DNA from: Renibacterium sp.
Lineage (GTDB): Bacteria > Actinomycetota > Actinomycetes > Actinomycetales > Micrococcaceae
Assembly (NCBI GenBank): GCA_017419405.1
Contig: JAFOLH010000017.1
Coordinates: forward strand, 1-64,000
Direction: 5' to 3'
DNA length: 64,000 nucleotides
Position 1 is the stretch's first letter; the number at the start of each line of letters is the position of its first letter. Of this stretch, positions 39,061 to 47,969 are shown one piece after another. A program made the translations under genes and the position numbers. Under the pieces are notes generated by a model. That model saw only the letters and a list, made by a program, of their open reading frames with translations. It was not told the origin of the DNA and searched no databases.

Positions 39061-40038
39061 TTACCGGGCGTAGTCGCGCAGCGGCGGCTCAGCCGCAACC
39101 CAGGGGGTCGCCACGATCCGGTCGACGATCGCGGCCGCGGTGATCGCCAGCTTGGCCATGCCGAGGTAGTCGATGCCGGCGAAGCTGGAGCCCCAGCATA
39201 CCGAGGTGCTGATCCGTTTCTGCACTGCGGGGCCCGGATTGTTCAACGCGTCCATGACCACCGCATTGACGGCATTGTCAGCCAAGGCACTCACATGCCC
39301 CACAAATCGCCAGGGACAGATGCTCTGCACGATGATGTTGCTTGCGCCGACCACGTTGGTCGCCGCCGGCGAGGGCCAGACCAACTCGTCGTTGTTCGAG
39401 CCGATGGTGGTGTAGGAAAGTCCGGCGGGCAGCGGCCTGGCAGCCAAGGCCTTGGTCCATTGCGATCCGGTTTTCACCTGCCAGCCCACCGCGGGGCAGC
39501 TGGTGCCGGGGCAGATCACCCGGTTTGCGATGTCGCTGCCGTTGACCGGCGCGGCAATGTTGATCACATCGTCGAGCCGCGGAGCCAGATCCGGCCAGAA
39601 TTTGACCGCCCAAGTCAGCAGCATGCCGCCTTGGCTGTGCCCCATCGCGGAGATCTTCACACCGCTGCTGAGATTCATGTACCTGATCGCGGCGACCACG
39701 AACTCAGCGCTGATTTGGAAATCCACAGTGGCCCGTTTCGGCAGCGTCAGCGTGCAGACCGGCCGTCCCTGCGCCGCCAATGTGCGCTGATAACCCCAGC
39801 TGTAGATTTCGTCCGCAGACTCCACGGTGCCGGGAACCAACAAAACCGGAGTCTTCGCCGGGCTGGCCAGGTCGGCGGAACAACTCAACGCCGCGGCCAA
39901 TTGTGCTGCCGGAGTCTGCAAGGCCGGTCCCGGATCAGGCACGACGGCGGCTGAACTCGCCGGAAGACCGCTCAAAAGCAGTCCCCCGGCGGTAAACAAC
40001 ACGAGTGCTGATCTAGCCATAACTTTGAACTTTTTCAT
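39061..40038 (-). CDS. Secreted alpha/beta-hydrolase (lipase)
   Basis: 325 residues from ATG 40038; a TTG four codons upstream (40050) is an alternative start. A signal peptide (SALVLFTAGGLLLSGLPASSAA) leads to an alpha/beta-hydrolase fold with the nucleophile elbow GHSQGG and the oxyanion-type VLLVPGTV. The layout (TVDFQ, MGHSQGGML, GSNNDELVWP, ICPWRFVGH) recalls fungal lipase B-type and actinobacterial secreted lipases. It probably hydrolyses extracellular esters and could feed the neighbouring acyl-CoA catabolic cluster, though that link is inference. Confidence 0.82.
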   Translation of the reverse strand: MKKFKVMARSALVLFTAGGLLLSGLPASSAAVVPDPGPALQTPAAQLAAALSCSADLASPAKTPVLLVPGTVESADEIYSWGYQRTLAAQGRPVCTLTLPKRATVDFQISAEFVVAAIRYMNLSSGVKISAMGHSQGGMLLTWAVKFWPDLAPRLDDVINIAAPVNGSDIANRVICPGTSCPAVGWQVKTGSQWTKALAARPLPAGLSYTTIGSNNDELVWPSPAATNVVGASNIIVQSICPWRFVGHVSALADNAVNAVVMDALNNPGPAVQKRISTSVCWGSSFAGIDYLGMAKLAITAAAIVDRIVATPWVAAEPPLRDYAR

Positions 40039-40142
40039 TGATACTCGCAATCCACTTCATTGTGTTTTGACTGTTCACGATGCAAAGCCAGAGCTCATTG
40101 GACTCTGTTGTTGAGTTCTTCCTCCTCGCTGGTTTCGGTCAG

Positions 40143-41372
40143 CTAAACCAATGCCGAATGCCCGGTAATCGCCCGGCCCACGATGAGCGAATTCACCTCG
40201 TAGGTTCCTTCGAAGGTGAGAATCGGCTGCGCATCGGCAAAGATCTTCGCCATTCCGTAGTCACTGACAATCCCGTTACCGCCGAGCAACGAACGGCCCA
40301 TCGCCACGGTGTCCAGACAGAGCTTGCTGGTGTGCGCCTTGACCAGGGCCGCTTGCTCCATCCGCAGTTCCGGACCTTCACCACGGTCATAGGCGTCTTG
40401 CACCTGAGCCAATCTGGCTGCCATCGACAACGACGCCGTCGCATTGCCGAGCATCTCGACCAATTGCTGCTGAATCAGCTGGAACTTAGCCAGCGGCTTG
40501 CCGAACTGCATGCGTTCCAGCGCGTATTTACGCGCAATCTCGAAAGCGGCAAACTGCACGCCGGTAGCCATCCAGCCCGCCATCATCCGAGTACCCATCA
40601 AAAGCACGTTGGTATCCGCAAAGGAACTCACGGTCGACAAGCGATCAGCTTCGGACAGCCGAACGTCCTGCATCACGATGTCAGCGTTCTTGATGCCGCG
40701 CATCGAGATCTTGTTTTCGATCTTGGTTCGGGTGATTCCTGGCAGACTCAGATCCAGAATGAATCCGCGGATCTGACCATCGTCGGCATCTCGGGCCCAG
40801 AGGAAAACGTATTCGCCATCAATCGCGTTGCCAATCCAGCGCTTCGCTCCGTTCAGTAGCCAACCGTCACCATCGCGACGCACCAGAGTGGTCAAACCGC
40901 CGGCAACATCGGAGCCGTGTTCCGGTTCGGTCAGCGCAAACCCACCCAGGATCTCGCCGTCACTGGCCCGTTGCAAGAAGCGCTGCTTCTGCTCCTCGGT
41001 GCCGAAGATCCGGATGCCCTCAACGAACAACTCATGATGAATACCGAAAATTGCACCGGTCGAAAGGTCGGCTTTGCATAGTTCTAAGGTCGCCAGACCC
41101 GAGTACAAACGCGAGTAGCCGGCGCGGAACGGCACCCCGGCGCCGAGCGCGGACAACTTCTGGAACACCGCACGCGGCACGTCCTCGGCTTGCCACCACT
41201 GCTGCGCGAACGGTGCTATTTCGCGCGCGCAGAATTCACGCAGTTCCAACAGCTTTGCCCGCTCCGCCTCGGACAACAAGGACTCGAATTCAAAGAAATC
41301 TGCGGTCGGCAACTCCCGGCGCGGGCGTTCAACCCGCGCCGGCGCCGCCGGTTCAATAGTTTCGGTGCTCAT
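40143..41372 (-). CDS. Acyl-CoA dehydrogenase
   Basis: FAD enzyme for alpha,beta-dehydrogenation of an acyl-CoA. The protein has 409 residues from ATG 41372. The family signatures are GGFALTEPEHGSDVAGG, RWIGNA, RMQFGKPLAKFQLIQQ and GGNGIVSDY. The catalytic base is the glutamate in LTFEGTYEVN, the position used by glutaryl- and short/branched-chain dehydrogenases. The SDR gene ends 4 bp upstream, so it is the last gene of the thiolase-to-dehydrogenase operon on the minus strand. Confidence 0.9.
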   Translation of the reverse strand: MSTETIEPAAPARVERPRRELPTADFFEFESLLSEAERAKLLELREFCAREIAPFAQQWWQAEDVPRAVFQKLSALGAGVPFRAGYSRLYSGLATLELCKADLSTGAIFGIHHELFVEGIRIFGTEEQKQRFLQRASDGEILGGFALTEPEHGSDVAGGLTTLVRRDGDGWLLNGAKRWIGNAIDGEYVFLWARDADDGQIRGFILDLSLPGITRTKIENKISMRGIKNADIVMQDVRLSEADRLSTVSSFADTNVLLMGTRMMAGWMATGVQFAAFEIARKYALERMQFGKPLAKFQLIQQQLVEMLGNATASLSMAARLAQVQDAYDRGEGPELRMEQAALVKAHTSKLCLDTVAMGRSLLGGNGIVSDYGMAKIFADAQPILTFEGTYEVNSLIVGRAITGHSALV

Positions 41373-41376
41373 GGCA

Positions 41377-42213
41377 TTAGCCGTTGAACCCACCACCGCA
41401 GACCACGGTCTGGGCGCTGATGTAATCCGATTCCGGCGTGCAGAACAAATACACAGCGTTCGCGGCTTCCTGCGGCGTGCCGGAGCGGCCGAGCGGAATC
41501 ATCTGCTCTGCGGCGGACAGCAGCGCATCGCTGATCCCGACTTTGATCTCGCGCCCGTCGACGTCGATCGTGCCGTTTCCGGCAGCGGCTTCGGTCAGCC
41601 GGGTCTTGATGATCCCGAAGGCCACGGTGTTGACCGTGACGTTGTAGCGGCCCCATTCCTTGGCCATGGTCTTGGTGAACCCGGTGATGCCGGCCTTGGC
41701 CGCACTGTAATTCGCCTGGCCGGCATTGCCGCTGAGCCCGGCGACCGAAGAGATATTGACCACCTTGCGGCACGGCACCGGCTCGCCCGCGGCGACCGCG
41801 GCCTTGGCTGCCGCCGAAATCACCGGTTGCGCGGCGCGCAGAATCCGGAACGGAGCTTTCAAGTGCACGTCCAAGATCGCGTCCCACTGCTCATCGGTCA
41901 TTTTCTGGATCACGGTGTCCCAGGTGTAGCCGGCGTTGTTGACGATGATGTCCACGCCGCCGAAGTTCTCCACTGCTGCGGCTACGAAGCGATCGCCGAA
42001 GTCGGCATCGGTCACGCTGCCATTGCAGGCCACCGCCTCGCCGCCGGCTGCCTGGATATCGGCAACGGTTTGGTTCCCCGGTTCCGGATCGAGGTCGTTG
42101 ACCACGACCTTGGCCCCTTCTGAGGCGAGTTTGAGCGCGATTTCCCGGCCGATTCCACGGCCGGATCCGGAGACGAGGGCGACTTTTCCGGCAAGTTTTC
42201 CGGTAGTAGACAT
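41377..42213 (-). CDS. SDR-family oxidoreductase (3-hydroxyacyl-CoA dehydrogenase type)
   Basis: 278 residues, classical short-chain dehydrogenase. The cofactor motif is SGSGRGIGREIALKLA; NNAG and the catalytic S-Y-K set (NISSVAG, YSAAK) are intact, and IKTRLTEAA follows. The FabG/17-beta-HSD4-like sequence and the neighbouring hydratase, thiolase and acyl-CoA dehydrogenase genes suggest it oxidises a (3R)-hydroxyacyl-CoA. It starts at ATG 42213, 53 bp after the MaoC gene. Confidence 0.88.
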   Translation of the reverse strand: MSTTGKLAGKVALVSGSGRGIGREIALKLASEGAKVVVNDLDPEPGNQTVADIQAAGGEAVACNGSVTDADFGDRFVAAAVENFGGVDIIVNNAGYTWDTVIQKMTDEQWDAILDVHLKAPFRILRAAQPVISAAAKAAVAAGEPVPCRKVVNISSVAGLSGNAGQANYSAAKAGITGFTKTMAKEWGRYNVTVNTVAFGIIKTRLTEAAAGNGTIDVDGREIKVGISDALLSAAEQMIPLGRSGTPQEAANAVYLFCTPESDYISAQTVVCGGGFNG

Positions 42214-42266
42214 GGTGGTTCCTTAAGGGTTGAAAGTCTGGTGATCGGTACTTCTGCTAATCGGGG

Positions 42267-42686
42267 CTAAAGCGCGACAACGGCGGTGCCGGCAAGTGTC
42301 AGCGTGCCGTCGGCGAGCGTGACCGTGACTTCGAGCGTGGCCAACCGTTCGCCGTCGTTATCAGAGATTTCAGTGATGCGGCCTTGCGCGGTCGGGGATG
42401 CCAGCACCGGGGTGATTGCCGCGAAGCGGACTTTGAACGAGCGGATCTTTTCCTGGGGCAGCCAATTGGTGAGCAGCCGGCCAAGGTAGGCCATGGAGAG
42501 CATGCCTTGGGCGAAGACGTCGTCCAACCCGGCTGACTTCGCCACATCGATATCGAGGTGGATCGGGTTGTGGTCGCCGGAAGCTCCGCCGAAGAGGGCG
42601 AGCGTGGTCCGCGAGATCGGCGGCAAGGCCAAGGCCGGCAGCACGGTTCCTACCTCGATGGTTTCAAGCTGTTCGCTGATGCTCAT
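42267..42686 (-). CDS. MaoC-like dehydratase/hydratase subunit
   Basis: 139 residues of a single hot-dog fold with the R-hydratase motif GASGDHNPIHLD, which holds the catalytic Asp and His, and AQGMLSMAYLGR. Such short MaoC proteins work as heterodimers with a partner lacking part of the motif, encoded here directly upstream with a 4-base overlap (42683-42686). Together they would hydrate an enoyl-CoA to a (3R)-hydroxyacyl-CoA for the SDR next door. Confidence 0.85.
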   Translation of the reverse strand: MSISEQLETIEVGTVLPALALPPISRTTLALFGGASGDHNPIHLDIDVAKSAGLDDVFAQGMLSMAYLGRLLTNWLPQEKIRSFKVRFAAITPVLASPTAQGRITEISDNDGERLATLEVTVTLADGTLTLAGTAVVAL

Positions 42687-43144
42687 TTCGCTGCCTCCGG
42701 ATTGGTCACCACGATGACCGTCTTGGCGGTTGCCACCGCCGAGCCGTCCTGGACACGGGTGATCGTGGTTTCTTTGATCAAGAACTCCAGCGCTCCGCCT
42801 TTTTTGCTGTAAAGATCGGTGATCTTGGGTTCCAGCCGCAAAGCCTCCCCCGCATGCGCCACCGATTGGTAGTTGAATTCCTGCTCCCCGTGCAGAATCC
42901 GGCGCAGGTCTACGCCGATGCCGGTGAGCCAGCCGAAGGCCGCCGGCCCTTCGAATTCCAAGCCAAACAGGATGGTCGGCGGTAACGGCAAATCCGGGTG
43001 TCCGGCCGCTTTCGCGGCCTCGGTGTCGATATAGACCGGATTGGTCTCGCCGATCGCCTCGGCAAAGAACCTGAGCCGTTCGCTGGAGACCGTAGTCTCG
43101 ATGGCCGGCAGGACCCGGCCGATCACATCTTCGGATATCGCCAT
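42683..43144 (-). CDS. FAS1-like / MaoC N-terminal-type dehydratase subunit
   Basis: 153 residues resembling the N-terminal hot-dog domain of MaoC hydratases and HadA/HadC subunits (VSSERLRFFAEAIGETNPVYID, PLPPTILFG, LHGEQEFNYQSVAHAGEAL). It lacks the catalytic Asp-His motif found in the overlapping downstream partner, as expected for the substrate-binding half of a heterodimer. One base separates it from the thiolase gene stop (43146). Confidence 0.82.
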   Translation of the reverse strand: MAISEDVIGRVLPAIETTVSSERLRFFAEAIGETNPVYIDTEAAKAAGHPDLPLPPTILFGLEFEGPAAFGWLTGIGVDLRRILHGEQEFNYQSVAHAGEALRLEPKITDLYSKKGGALEFLIKETTITRVQDGSAVATAKTVIVVTNPEAAK

Positions 43145-43145
43145 C

Positions 43146-44330
43146 TCAGGAAACCTTTTCGTAGAGGGTCACGACGGCGGCGCCGCCGAGACCGATGTTG
43201 TGCTGCAGTGCGTGCCGGGCGCCGTCCACCTGACGCAGGCCGGCGGTGCCGCGCAACTGCCAGACCAATTCGGTGCATTGCGCCAGGCCGGTCGCGCCGA
43301 GCGGGTGCCCTTTGGACATCAGCCCGCCGGAGGGGTTCACCACGACCTGGCCGCCGTAGGTGTTGTCGCCATTCAGCACGAACTTTTCCGCGGTGCCTTC
43401 CGGGGTCAGCCCGAGCGCTTCGTAGCTGAGCAGTTCGTTCGAGGTGAAGCAATCATGGAGTTCCACGACGGGAATGTCTTCCGGGCCGACGCCGGCTTGG
43501 GCGTAGACCTTGTCCGCAGCCGCTTTGCTCATGTCGTAGCCGACCAAGGCCATCAGGTCATCGCCGTCGAGGGTACTCGGGTAATCGGTGGTCATTGCTT
43601 GCCCCGCGATCGCCACCGAGGCGTCCAGACCGTGTTTGCGGGCGAATTCCTCGGTGCACAGGATCGCCGCCGCCGCACCGCAGGTGGGCGGGCAACACAT
43701 CAGGCGGGTCAACGGGCCGAAGATCTGCGGCGAATTCATCACGTCGTCAACCGAGATCGGGTCGCGGAACACCGAGTAGGGGTTATTGGCCGCGTGCGTG
43801 CGGGATTTCACCGCAATCCGGGCCAGCACTTCCGGCGAAGCATCGTACTTCTCCAGGTACTGCGCGCCGGCGCCGCCGAACAGCTGAGCCGCGAAGGGTG
43901 CGTCCGAGGCGCCTTGCACCCGGTTGGCTTTCGACATGAAGTCTTTGAACGGGCTCGGCCGGTCCTCCCACATTGCCCGCAAAGCACCGCGCTGCATCTG
44001 TTCGAAGCCCAGCGCCAATACGCATTCTGCCGCCCCGCTGGCAATAGCTTGCCGGGCCAGGAACAACGCGGTGGATCCGGTGGAGCAATTGTTGTTCACG
44101 TTGATCACCGGGATGCCGGTCTGGCCTACGTGGTACAGCGCGGCTTGGCCACTGGTGGAGTCACCGTAAACGTAGCCGACGTAGGCCTGTTCGATCAGGT
44201 TGTAGTCGATGCCGGCATCGGCCAGCGCAGCCTTGGTGGCATTCGAACCCATCAGATCGTAGGGCTCAGTCTTGCTCGGCGTCATGAAGGGAATCATGCC
44301 GACGCCGGCAACAAATACTCGCTCACTCAT
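43146..44330 (-). CDS. SCPx-type thiolase / lipid-transfer acetyl-CoA acetyltransferase
   Basis: 394 residues. The acyl-accepting cysteine is C82 in VNVNNNCSTGSTALF, followed later by VVELHDCFTSNELL, NPSGGLMSKGHPLGATG and the C-terminal QHNIGLGGAAVV. These are features of the SCP2/SCPx thiolases used for branched-chain or sterol side-chain acyl-CoAs. A DUF35 partner, often present, is not seen here. It heads the five-gene operon running to the acyl-CoA dehydrogenase. Its promoter at 44358-44387 carries the cluster motif. Confidence 0.88.
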   Translation of the reverse strand: MSERVFVAGVGMIPFMTPSKTEPYDLMGSNATKAALADAGIDYNLIEQAYVGYVYGDSTSGQAALYHVGQTGIPVINVNNNCSTGSTALFLARQAIASGAAECVLALGFEQMQRGALRAMWEDRPSPFKDFMSKANRVQGASDAPFAAQLFGGAGAQYLEKYDASPEVLARIAVKSRTHAANNPYSVFRDPISVDDVMNSPQIFGPLTRLMCCPPTCGAAAAILCTEEFARKHGLDASVAIAGQAMTTDYPSTLDGDDLMALVGYDMSKAAADKVYAQAGVGPEDIPVVELHDCFTSNELLSYEALGLTPEGTAEKFVLNGDNTYGGQVVVNPSGGLMSKGHPLGATGLAQCTELVWQLRGTAGLRQVDGARHALQHNIGLGGAAVVTLYEKVS

Positions 44331-44357
44331 TTTTGCCTCCTTTGGCTGATGAAATTC

Positions 44358-44387
44358 AGCCTATTCTTGATTCACTTAGCTTGTCAA
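44358..44387 (-). promoter_or_regulatory. Promoter with GTGAAT-N4-AATAGGYT operator (thiolase operon)
   Basis: On the minus strand TTGACA (44382-44387) is followed after 18 bp by TAGGCT (44358-44363), a strong sigma-70-like promoter. The 18-bp motif GTGAATcaagAATAGGCT (44358-44375) covers the spacer and -10. It ends 27 bp before the thiolase start. Confidence 0.72.
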
Positions 44388-44442
44388 GGAAAATCTTCCG
44401 TCAGGCAACTGTTTTTTGGAGCCGCTCAGCGCGGCGCCCGGA

Positions 44443-45648
44443 TCAGAGTCCGAGCAGTCCGGAACAGATCAGGATCAGCACCGCACGCTCTTCGGCGGCC
44501 AACTCGCCGTGCCGCCGGGCGATGTAGTCGTTGATCACGGTCAGCACCGCGTGCACCCGGATCCGCGCGGCATCACGCGGCAGCTTCGGTCGCACCCGGA
44601 GCAGCAAATCCACCCATTGGTTGAGGTAGGCACGTTGCTGAGCCACGGCTACTGCTTGTTTCTCCTCGTCCAGGTTGCCCAATTCGGTGACCAGCAAAGT
44701 GATCAAATCCGAATCGGCGGCGACCGTGTCCAGGTAGGAAACCAGGAGCCGGCGCAGTGAGTTTTCCGGACTGTCCGGAACCGACAGCACGGCGGCCCGG
44801 CCCTTCTGCAATGCATCGTTCCCATGTTGCAACACCTCGAAGAGCAGATCGAGTTTGCTCGGGAAATGGTGGTAGATACTGGGCTCGGAAATCCCGACCG
44901 CATCCGCGATCTCCTCCAGCCCGGTCTGGCCGAACCCTTTGCGGGCGAACAACTCCGAAGCGGCCGCGACCAGCTTTTCCTGGGTGCCGGCGGGCTGTTT
45001 GGCAATCACCGGCGAAGCACCCGGGACACCTGCGGCCGCGAGACCCAGCTCGACGTTCAGCACGCCGGACACCATCTGCTTCATCAGGAGTTCGAACTCC
45101 GGCCTGGGCAAGCTCACGTGGTGGTAGGACAGGCTGAGGCAGACCGACAGCACCGCACTGGTGAACAGGCCTTCCCAGCGCTCGATCTCCGGGTGGTTCA
45201 GCTGGATCGAGTCCCGCAGTTCGCGGCGGATCTCCCGAATCGCAGCGGCCAGCTTGGCCTGCTCGGGCTCCGGAAGATGCCTGGCCTCACGCTGCCACAG
45301 GACGCCGGCCGAGCGGGTGTCCAGAGCCATTGAGATGAACGCATCGTCCCACGACGCCGGCTGATCCGCCGTCGAGCCTTCCCTGGCCAGCCGCAAGGCG
45401 TCCTTGACTTCTTCGATGGAAGCGTCCACCACGGCGATCAGGAGTTCTTGCTTGCCGGTGAAATGCCGGTACAACGCCGACGGGCCGATCGAGACCGCCC
45501 GGGCGATCTGGCTCATCGAGACGCTCGCGAACCCGTATTCGTAAAACAACTCGGCCCCGGCGCGGCGAATCAATTCCTTGCGGTTGCCCGGCCTGGTCCC
45601 TCTGGGCGGCGCATAGGGCATCGCGGTAGTCACCCGTTCAACCGACAT
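44443..45648 (-). CDS. Transcriptional regulator with two TetR modules
   Basis: 401 residues from ATG 45648, chosen because AGGAGG sits at ideal spacing. There are two complete TetR helix-turn-helix domains: residues 22-72 (ELFYEYGFASVSMSQIARAV, IGPSALYRHF) and 222-270 (ELFARKGFGQTGLEEIADAV, ISEPSIYHHF), each followed by a helical ligand-type region. One chain would therefore mimic a TetR dimer. It sits between the thiolase operon and an acyl-CoA ligase gene and is a candidate for binding the shared cluster motif, with an acyl-CoA as ligand. Its own promoter lacks the motif. Confidence 0.87.
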   Translation of the reverse strand: MSVERVTTAMPYAPPRGTRPGNRKELIRRAGAELFYEYGFASVSMSQIARAVSIGPSALYRHFTGKQELLIAVVDASIEEVKDALRLAREGSTADQPASWDDAFISMALDTRSAGVLWQREARHLPEPEQAKLAAAIREIRRELRDSIQLNHPEIERWEGLFTSAVLSVCLSLSYHHVSLPRPEFELLMKQMVSGVLNVELGLAAAGVPGASPVIAKQPAGTQEKLVAAASELFARKGFGQTGLEEIADAVGISEPSIYHHFPSKLDLLFEVLQHGNDALQKGRAAVLSVPDSPENSLRRLLVSYLDTVAADSDLITLLVTELGNLDEEKQAVAVAQQRAYLNQWVDLLLRVRPKLPRDAARIRVHAVLTVINDYIARRHGELAAEERAVLILICSGLLGL

Positions 45649-45712
45649 CGATGCCTCCTGGCTCAAGCACTCCCCCATAGTTCCATGCAGGAGTCCGCTA
45701 ATCCAACCGCAA

Positions 45713-47239
45713 TCAGGCCGGGGCCAACTCGTCGCGGATGGCCCGCTTGAGCAATTTCCCAGGGGGATTGCGGGGCAGTTGGCCCTTCACCACCAGCCGA
45801 TGCGGCAGTTTGTAGCGCGCGATCCGCTCGCTGCAGAACTCGCGGAGTTCCTCGAGTGAGAGTTCAGTGTCCGGCTTGAGCACCACGATGGCCACGATGC
45901 TTTCGCCGTATTCCGGGTGCGGCTGGGCGATCACCGCGCAGTCGAGCACCGAGGGGTGCGCTGCGACGGCGTTTTCCACCTCGACCGAATACACGTTCCG
46001 GCCACCGGTGATGATCATGTCCTTGAGCCGGTCGACGAGCGTCATATAGCCGTCGGGGTCGAGGCGGAGCAGATCTCCGGTGTGCAACCAGCCGTCGCGG
46101 ATCGCAGCTGCAGTCTGCTCCGGTTTGTTCCAATAGCCCTTCATCACCATTTCACTGCGGATCAGCATCTCGCCGACTTCGCCGGGCGCCACGTCTTTTC
46201 CGTCCGCGTCGACGACCCGGCATTGCGCCATCATGGTCGGCTGCCGGCCGCTGGCATCCGGCCGTGCGCTGACCTGCTCGCGACTGGAGAAGATTCCGCC
46301 CGGACCGGCCTCGGTCTGCCCGCACAGCTGCAGAAGATTCACCGCCGGAAGCGTCTCGATCAACTGCTCGACGGCGCTCGCCGGCATGGGCGCCGCACCG
46401 AACATCGCGGTGCGCAGTTCGGAAAGGTCTCGGGATGCGAAATCCGGTTCCCGGAGCAGGAATTGGAACATCGTGGGCACCCCGAAGAACATCGTAATCC
46501 GGTGTTCTTCCAAGGCATTGAGCACCTTTGCCGGTTGAAACCCCCGGTGCACGATGTTCGTGGCCCCGATGAGCACGCCCGGGATCACCATGATGCAGGT
46601 CTGCGCCGCATGGTAGAGCGGAGCGACATGCAGAAAGCGGTCACCGTCCATCATGCCGCAGGTGCCGACGAACGAAAAGGCCGCCCACAGCGTGCGGTGG
46701 TGGTCGAAGAGCGCGCCTTTCGGCGAACCGGTGGTGCCCGAGGTGTACAGAATCAAGGCATCATCGGACTCCTGGGCTCCGGCCTCGGACAGTTCGCCGT
46801 CAAACCCGGTAGCAAGCGCGAACAAATCGGGAAAACCGGCGCAATCACCCGAGGCAAACAGCTGCACGCCCTCCGGGAGTCCATGCTTACCGGCGGCATG
46901 CACCGTCGATACCAGTTCGGGATCGAACACCAACACCTTGGCGCCGCAGTCGCGGAGCAGATAATCGAGTTCCGGAGCTGCGGCTCCCGGATTGACCGGG
47001 ACAAAGATCGCGCCCAGCCGAAAAACTGCGAAAACCACCACCACGAAGCGATCCGAGTTGTGCGCCATCAAAGCCACGCGATCGCCCTTGCCCACTCCGG
47101 ACTGCGCCAACGCGCCGGCGACCTTGCTGACTTCCTCATCCAACTGCCGGTAGCTGTATTCCTGGTCTTCGAAAAGCAGCGCCTTCCGCTCCGGAACCCG
47201 CCCCGCGGTCGCACGCAACGCTGCGTCGAGTGTCGCCAT
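45713..47239 (-). CDS. Acyl-CoA synthetase (AMP-forming)
   Basis: 508 residues, ANL superfamily. The P-loop-like motif is LYTSGTTGSPKGALFDH; GQTEAGPGG, the YGESIVAIV-type C-terminal domain and PRNPPGKLLKRAIRDEL with its catalytic lysine are present. It activates a carboxylic acid to its CoA thioester and so starts degradation. Acid chain length is not readable. ATG 47239 follows GGAGG. A second ligase of the same family lies at 48.8-50.3 kb, suggesting two related substrates. Confidence 0.9.
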   Translation of the reverse strand: MATLDAALRATAGRVPERKALLFEDQEYSYRQLDEEVSKVAGALAQSGVGKGDRVALMAHNSDRFVVVVFAVFRLGAIFVPVNPGAAAPELDYLLRDCGAKVLVFDPELVSTVHAAGKHGLPEGVQLFASGDCAGFPDLFALATGFDGELSEAGAQESDDALILYTSGTTGSPKGALFDHHRTLWAAFSFVGTCGMMDGDRFLHVAPLYHAAQTCIMVIPGVLIGATNIVHRGFQPAKVLNALEEHRITMFFGVPTMFQFLLREPDFASRDLSELRTAMFGAAPMPASAVEQLIETLPAVNLLQLCGQTEAGPGGIFSSREQVSARPDASGRQPTMMAQCRVVDADGKDVAPGEVGEMLIRSEMVMKGYWNKPEQTAAAIRDGWLHTGDLLRLDPDGYMTLVDRLKDMIITGGRNVYSVEVENAVAAHPSVLDCAVIAQPHPEYGESIVAIVVLKPDTELSLEELREFCSERIARYKLPHRLVVKGQLPRNPPGKLLKRAIRDELAPA

Positions 47240-47261
47240 CAGATCCTCCAGATCCTTGTAT

Positions 47262-47298
47262 GTGAATCTAGAATAGGTTCAGATCACTGAAACATCAA
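47262..47298 (-). promoter_or_regulatory. Promoter with inverted GTGAAT-N4-AATAGGYT operator (acyl-CoA ligase)
   Basis: GTGAATctagAATAGGTT lies on the plus strand at 47262-47279, opposite in orientation to the other three copies. On the minus strand TTGATG (47293-47298) and TATTCT (47270-47275), 17 bp apart, form a promoter for the ligase gene, and the motif covers its -10. This copy is nearly a full palindrome (TGAA...TTCA). Confidence 0.62.
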
Positions 47299-47906
47299 GG
47301 AGTATTTTCGAAGAGCTCCAAAAGCAAGCTCCGACAGGCTCGCCATTCGGCATCCCGGTCCCGCTCCGGATGCAGGTAGTCCCGCAACGCCAGCCCACGC
47401 ATCGCCGAGGTGGCGAACCGGACCAGCTCGCGGACCCGCCGCGCCGCAATGCCGAGGTCCAGCGAGCGCTCGACCAAGCTGCCGATTTCGGCGTCGATCT
47501 CCGCCTCGACGCCGCGCAGCAGCTCGCGCAGCTCCGGATCGGTCCGCGCTGCGACCCAAAGTTCCAGAGCCACCTGGTAGAGCGAATCGGCGTGCATCGC
47601 CCAGAGCGAATCGAGCAGCTCCAAGGCTCCGATTGGCGCCGCCCGCTCGGCAAACGCCGCGAGCCTGCGCTGGGACAATTCGCCCACCGCTGCCACCAAA
47701 AGCACGTTCCTGGTTTTGAAGTGGTGCAGATGCGCACCCAGCGACAATCCGGCCCGCTCGGTGACCTGGGCCAGGGTGAGCGTCGCATAACCGCCTTCCA
47801 CCAGGGCTTCAATAGTGGCGTCGAGCAGCGCGGCCCGGGTTTCCTCACGGCGCTCTTGCTGGCTGCGTCGCGGCGCCCGCCCGCGATCGGTCTGGAGTGA
47901 CTGCAT
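47295..47906 (-). CDS. TetR-family transcriptional regulator
   Basis: 203 residues from ATG 47906 (a TTG two codons upstream is possible). The N-terminal helix-turn-helix is ALLDATIEALVEGGYATLTLAQVTERAGLSLGAHLHHFKTR; the rest is helical ligand-binding sequence with no recognisable effector. It is divergent from an enoyl-CoA hydratase gene, and a 10-bp inverted repeat overlaps its start, so autoregulation is likely. Its stop lies within the -35 of the acyl-CoA ligase promoter. Confidence 0.88.
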   Translation of the reverse strand: MQSLQTDRGRAPRRSQQERREETRAALLDATIEALVEGGYATLTLAQVTERAGLSLGAHLHHFKTRNVLLVAAVGELSQRRLAAFAERAAPIGALELLDSLWAMHADSLYQVALELWVAARTDPELRELLRGVEAEIDAEIGSLVERSLDLGIAARRVRELVRFATSAMRGLALRDYLHPERDRDAEWRACRSLLLELFENTP

Positions 47907-47908
47907 AC

Positions 47909-47957
47909 ACAAACATTACCGCCATAATTTATCTTGCGTTAAGACAATAATGTTTGT
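47909..47957. promoter_or_regulatory. Inverted repeat in the TetR / enoyl-CoA hydratase divergent promoter
   Basis: ACAAACATTA (47909-47918) and TAATGTTTGT (47948-47957) are exact inverted copies in an AT-rich gap of 63 bp. A smaller TCTT-N5-AAGA element lies between them. This is a good operator candidate for the adjacent TetR protein and differs from the cluster-wide motif. Confidence 0.55.
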
Positions 47958-47969
47958 TAGTTTCGAGCC

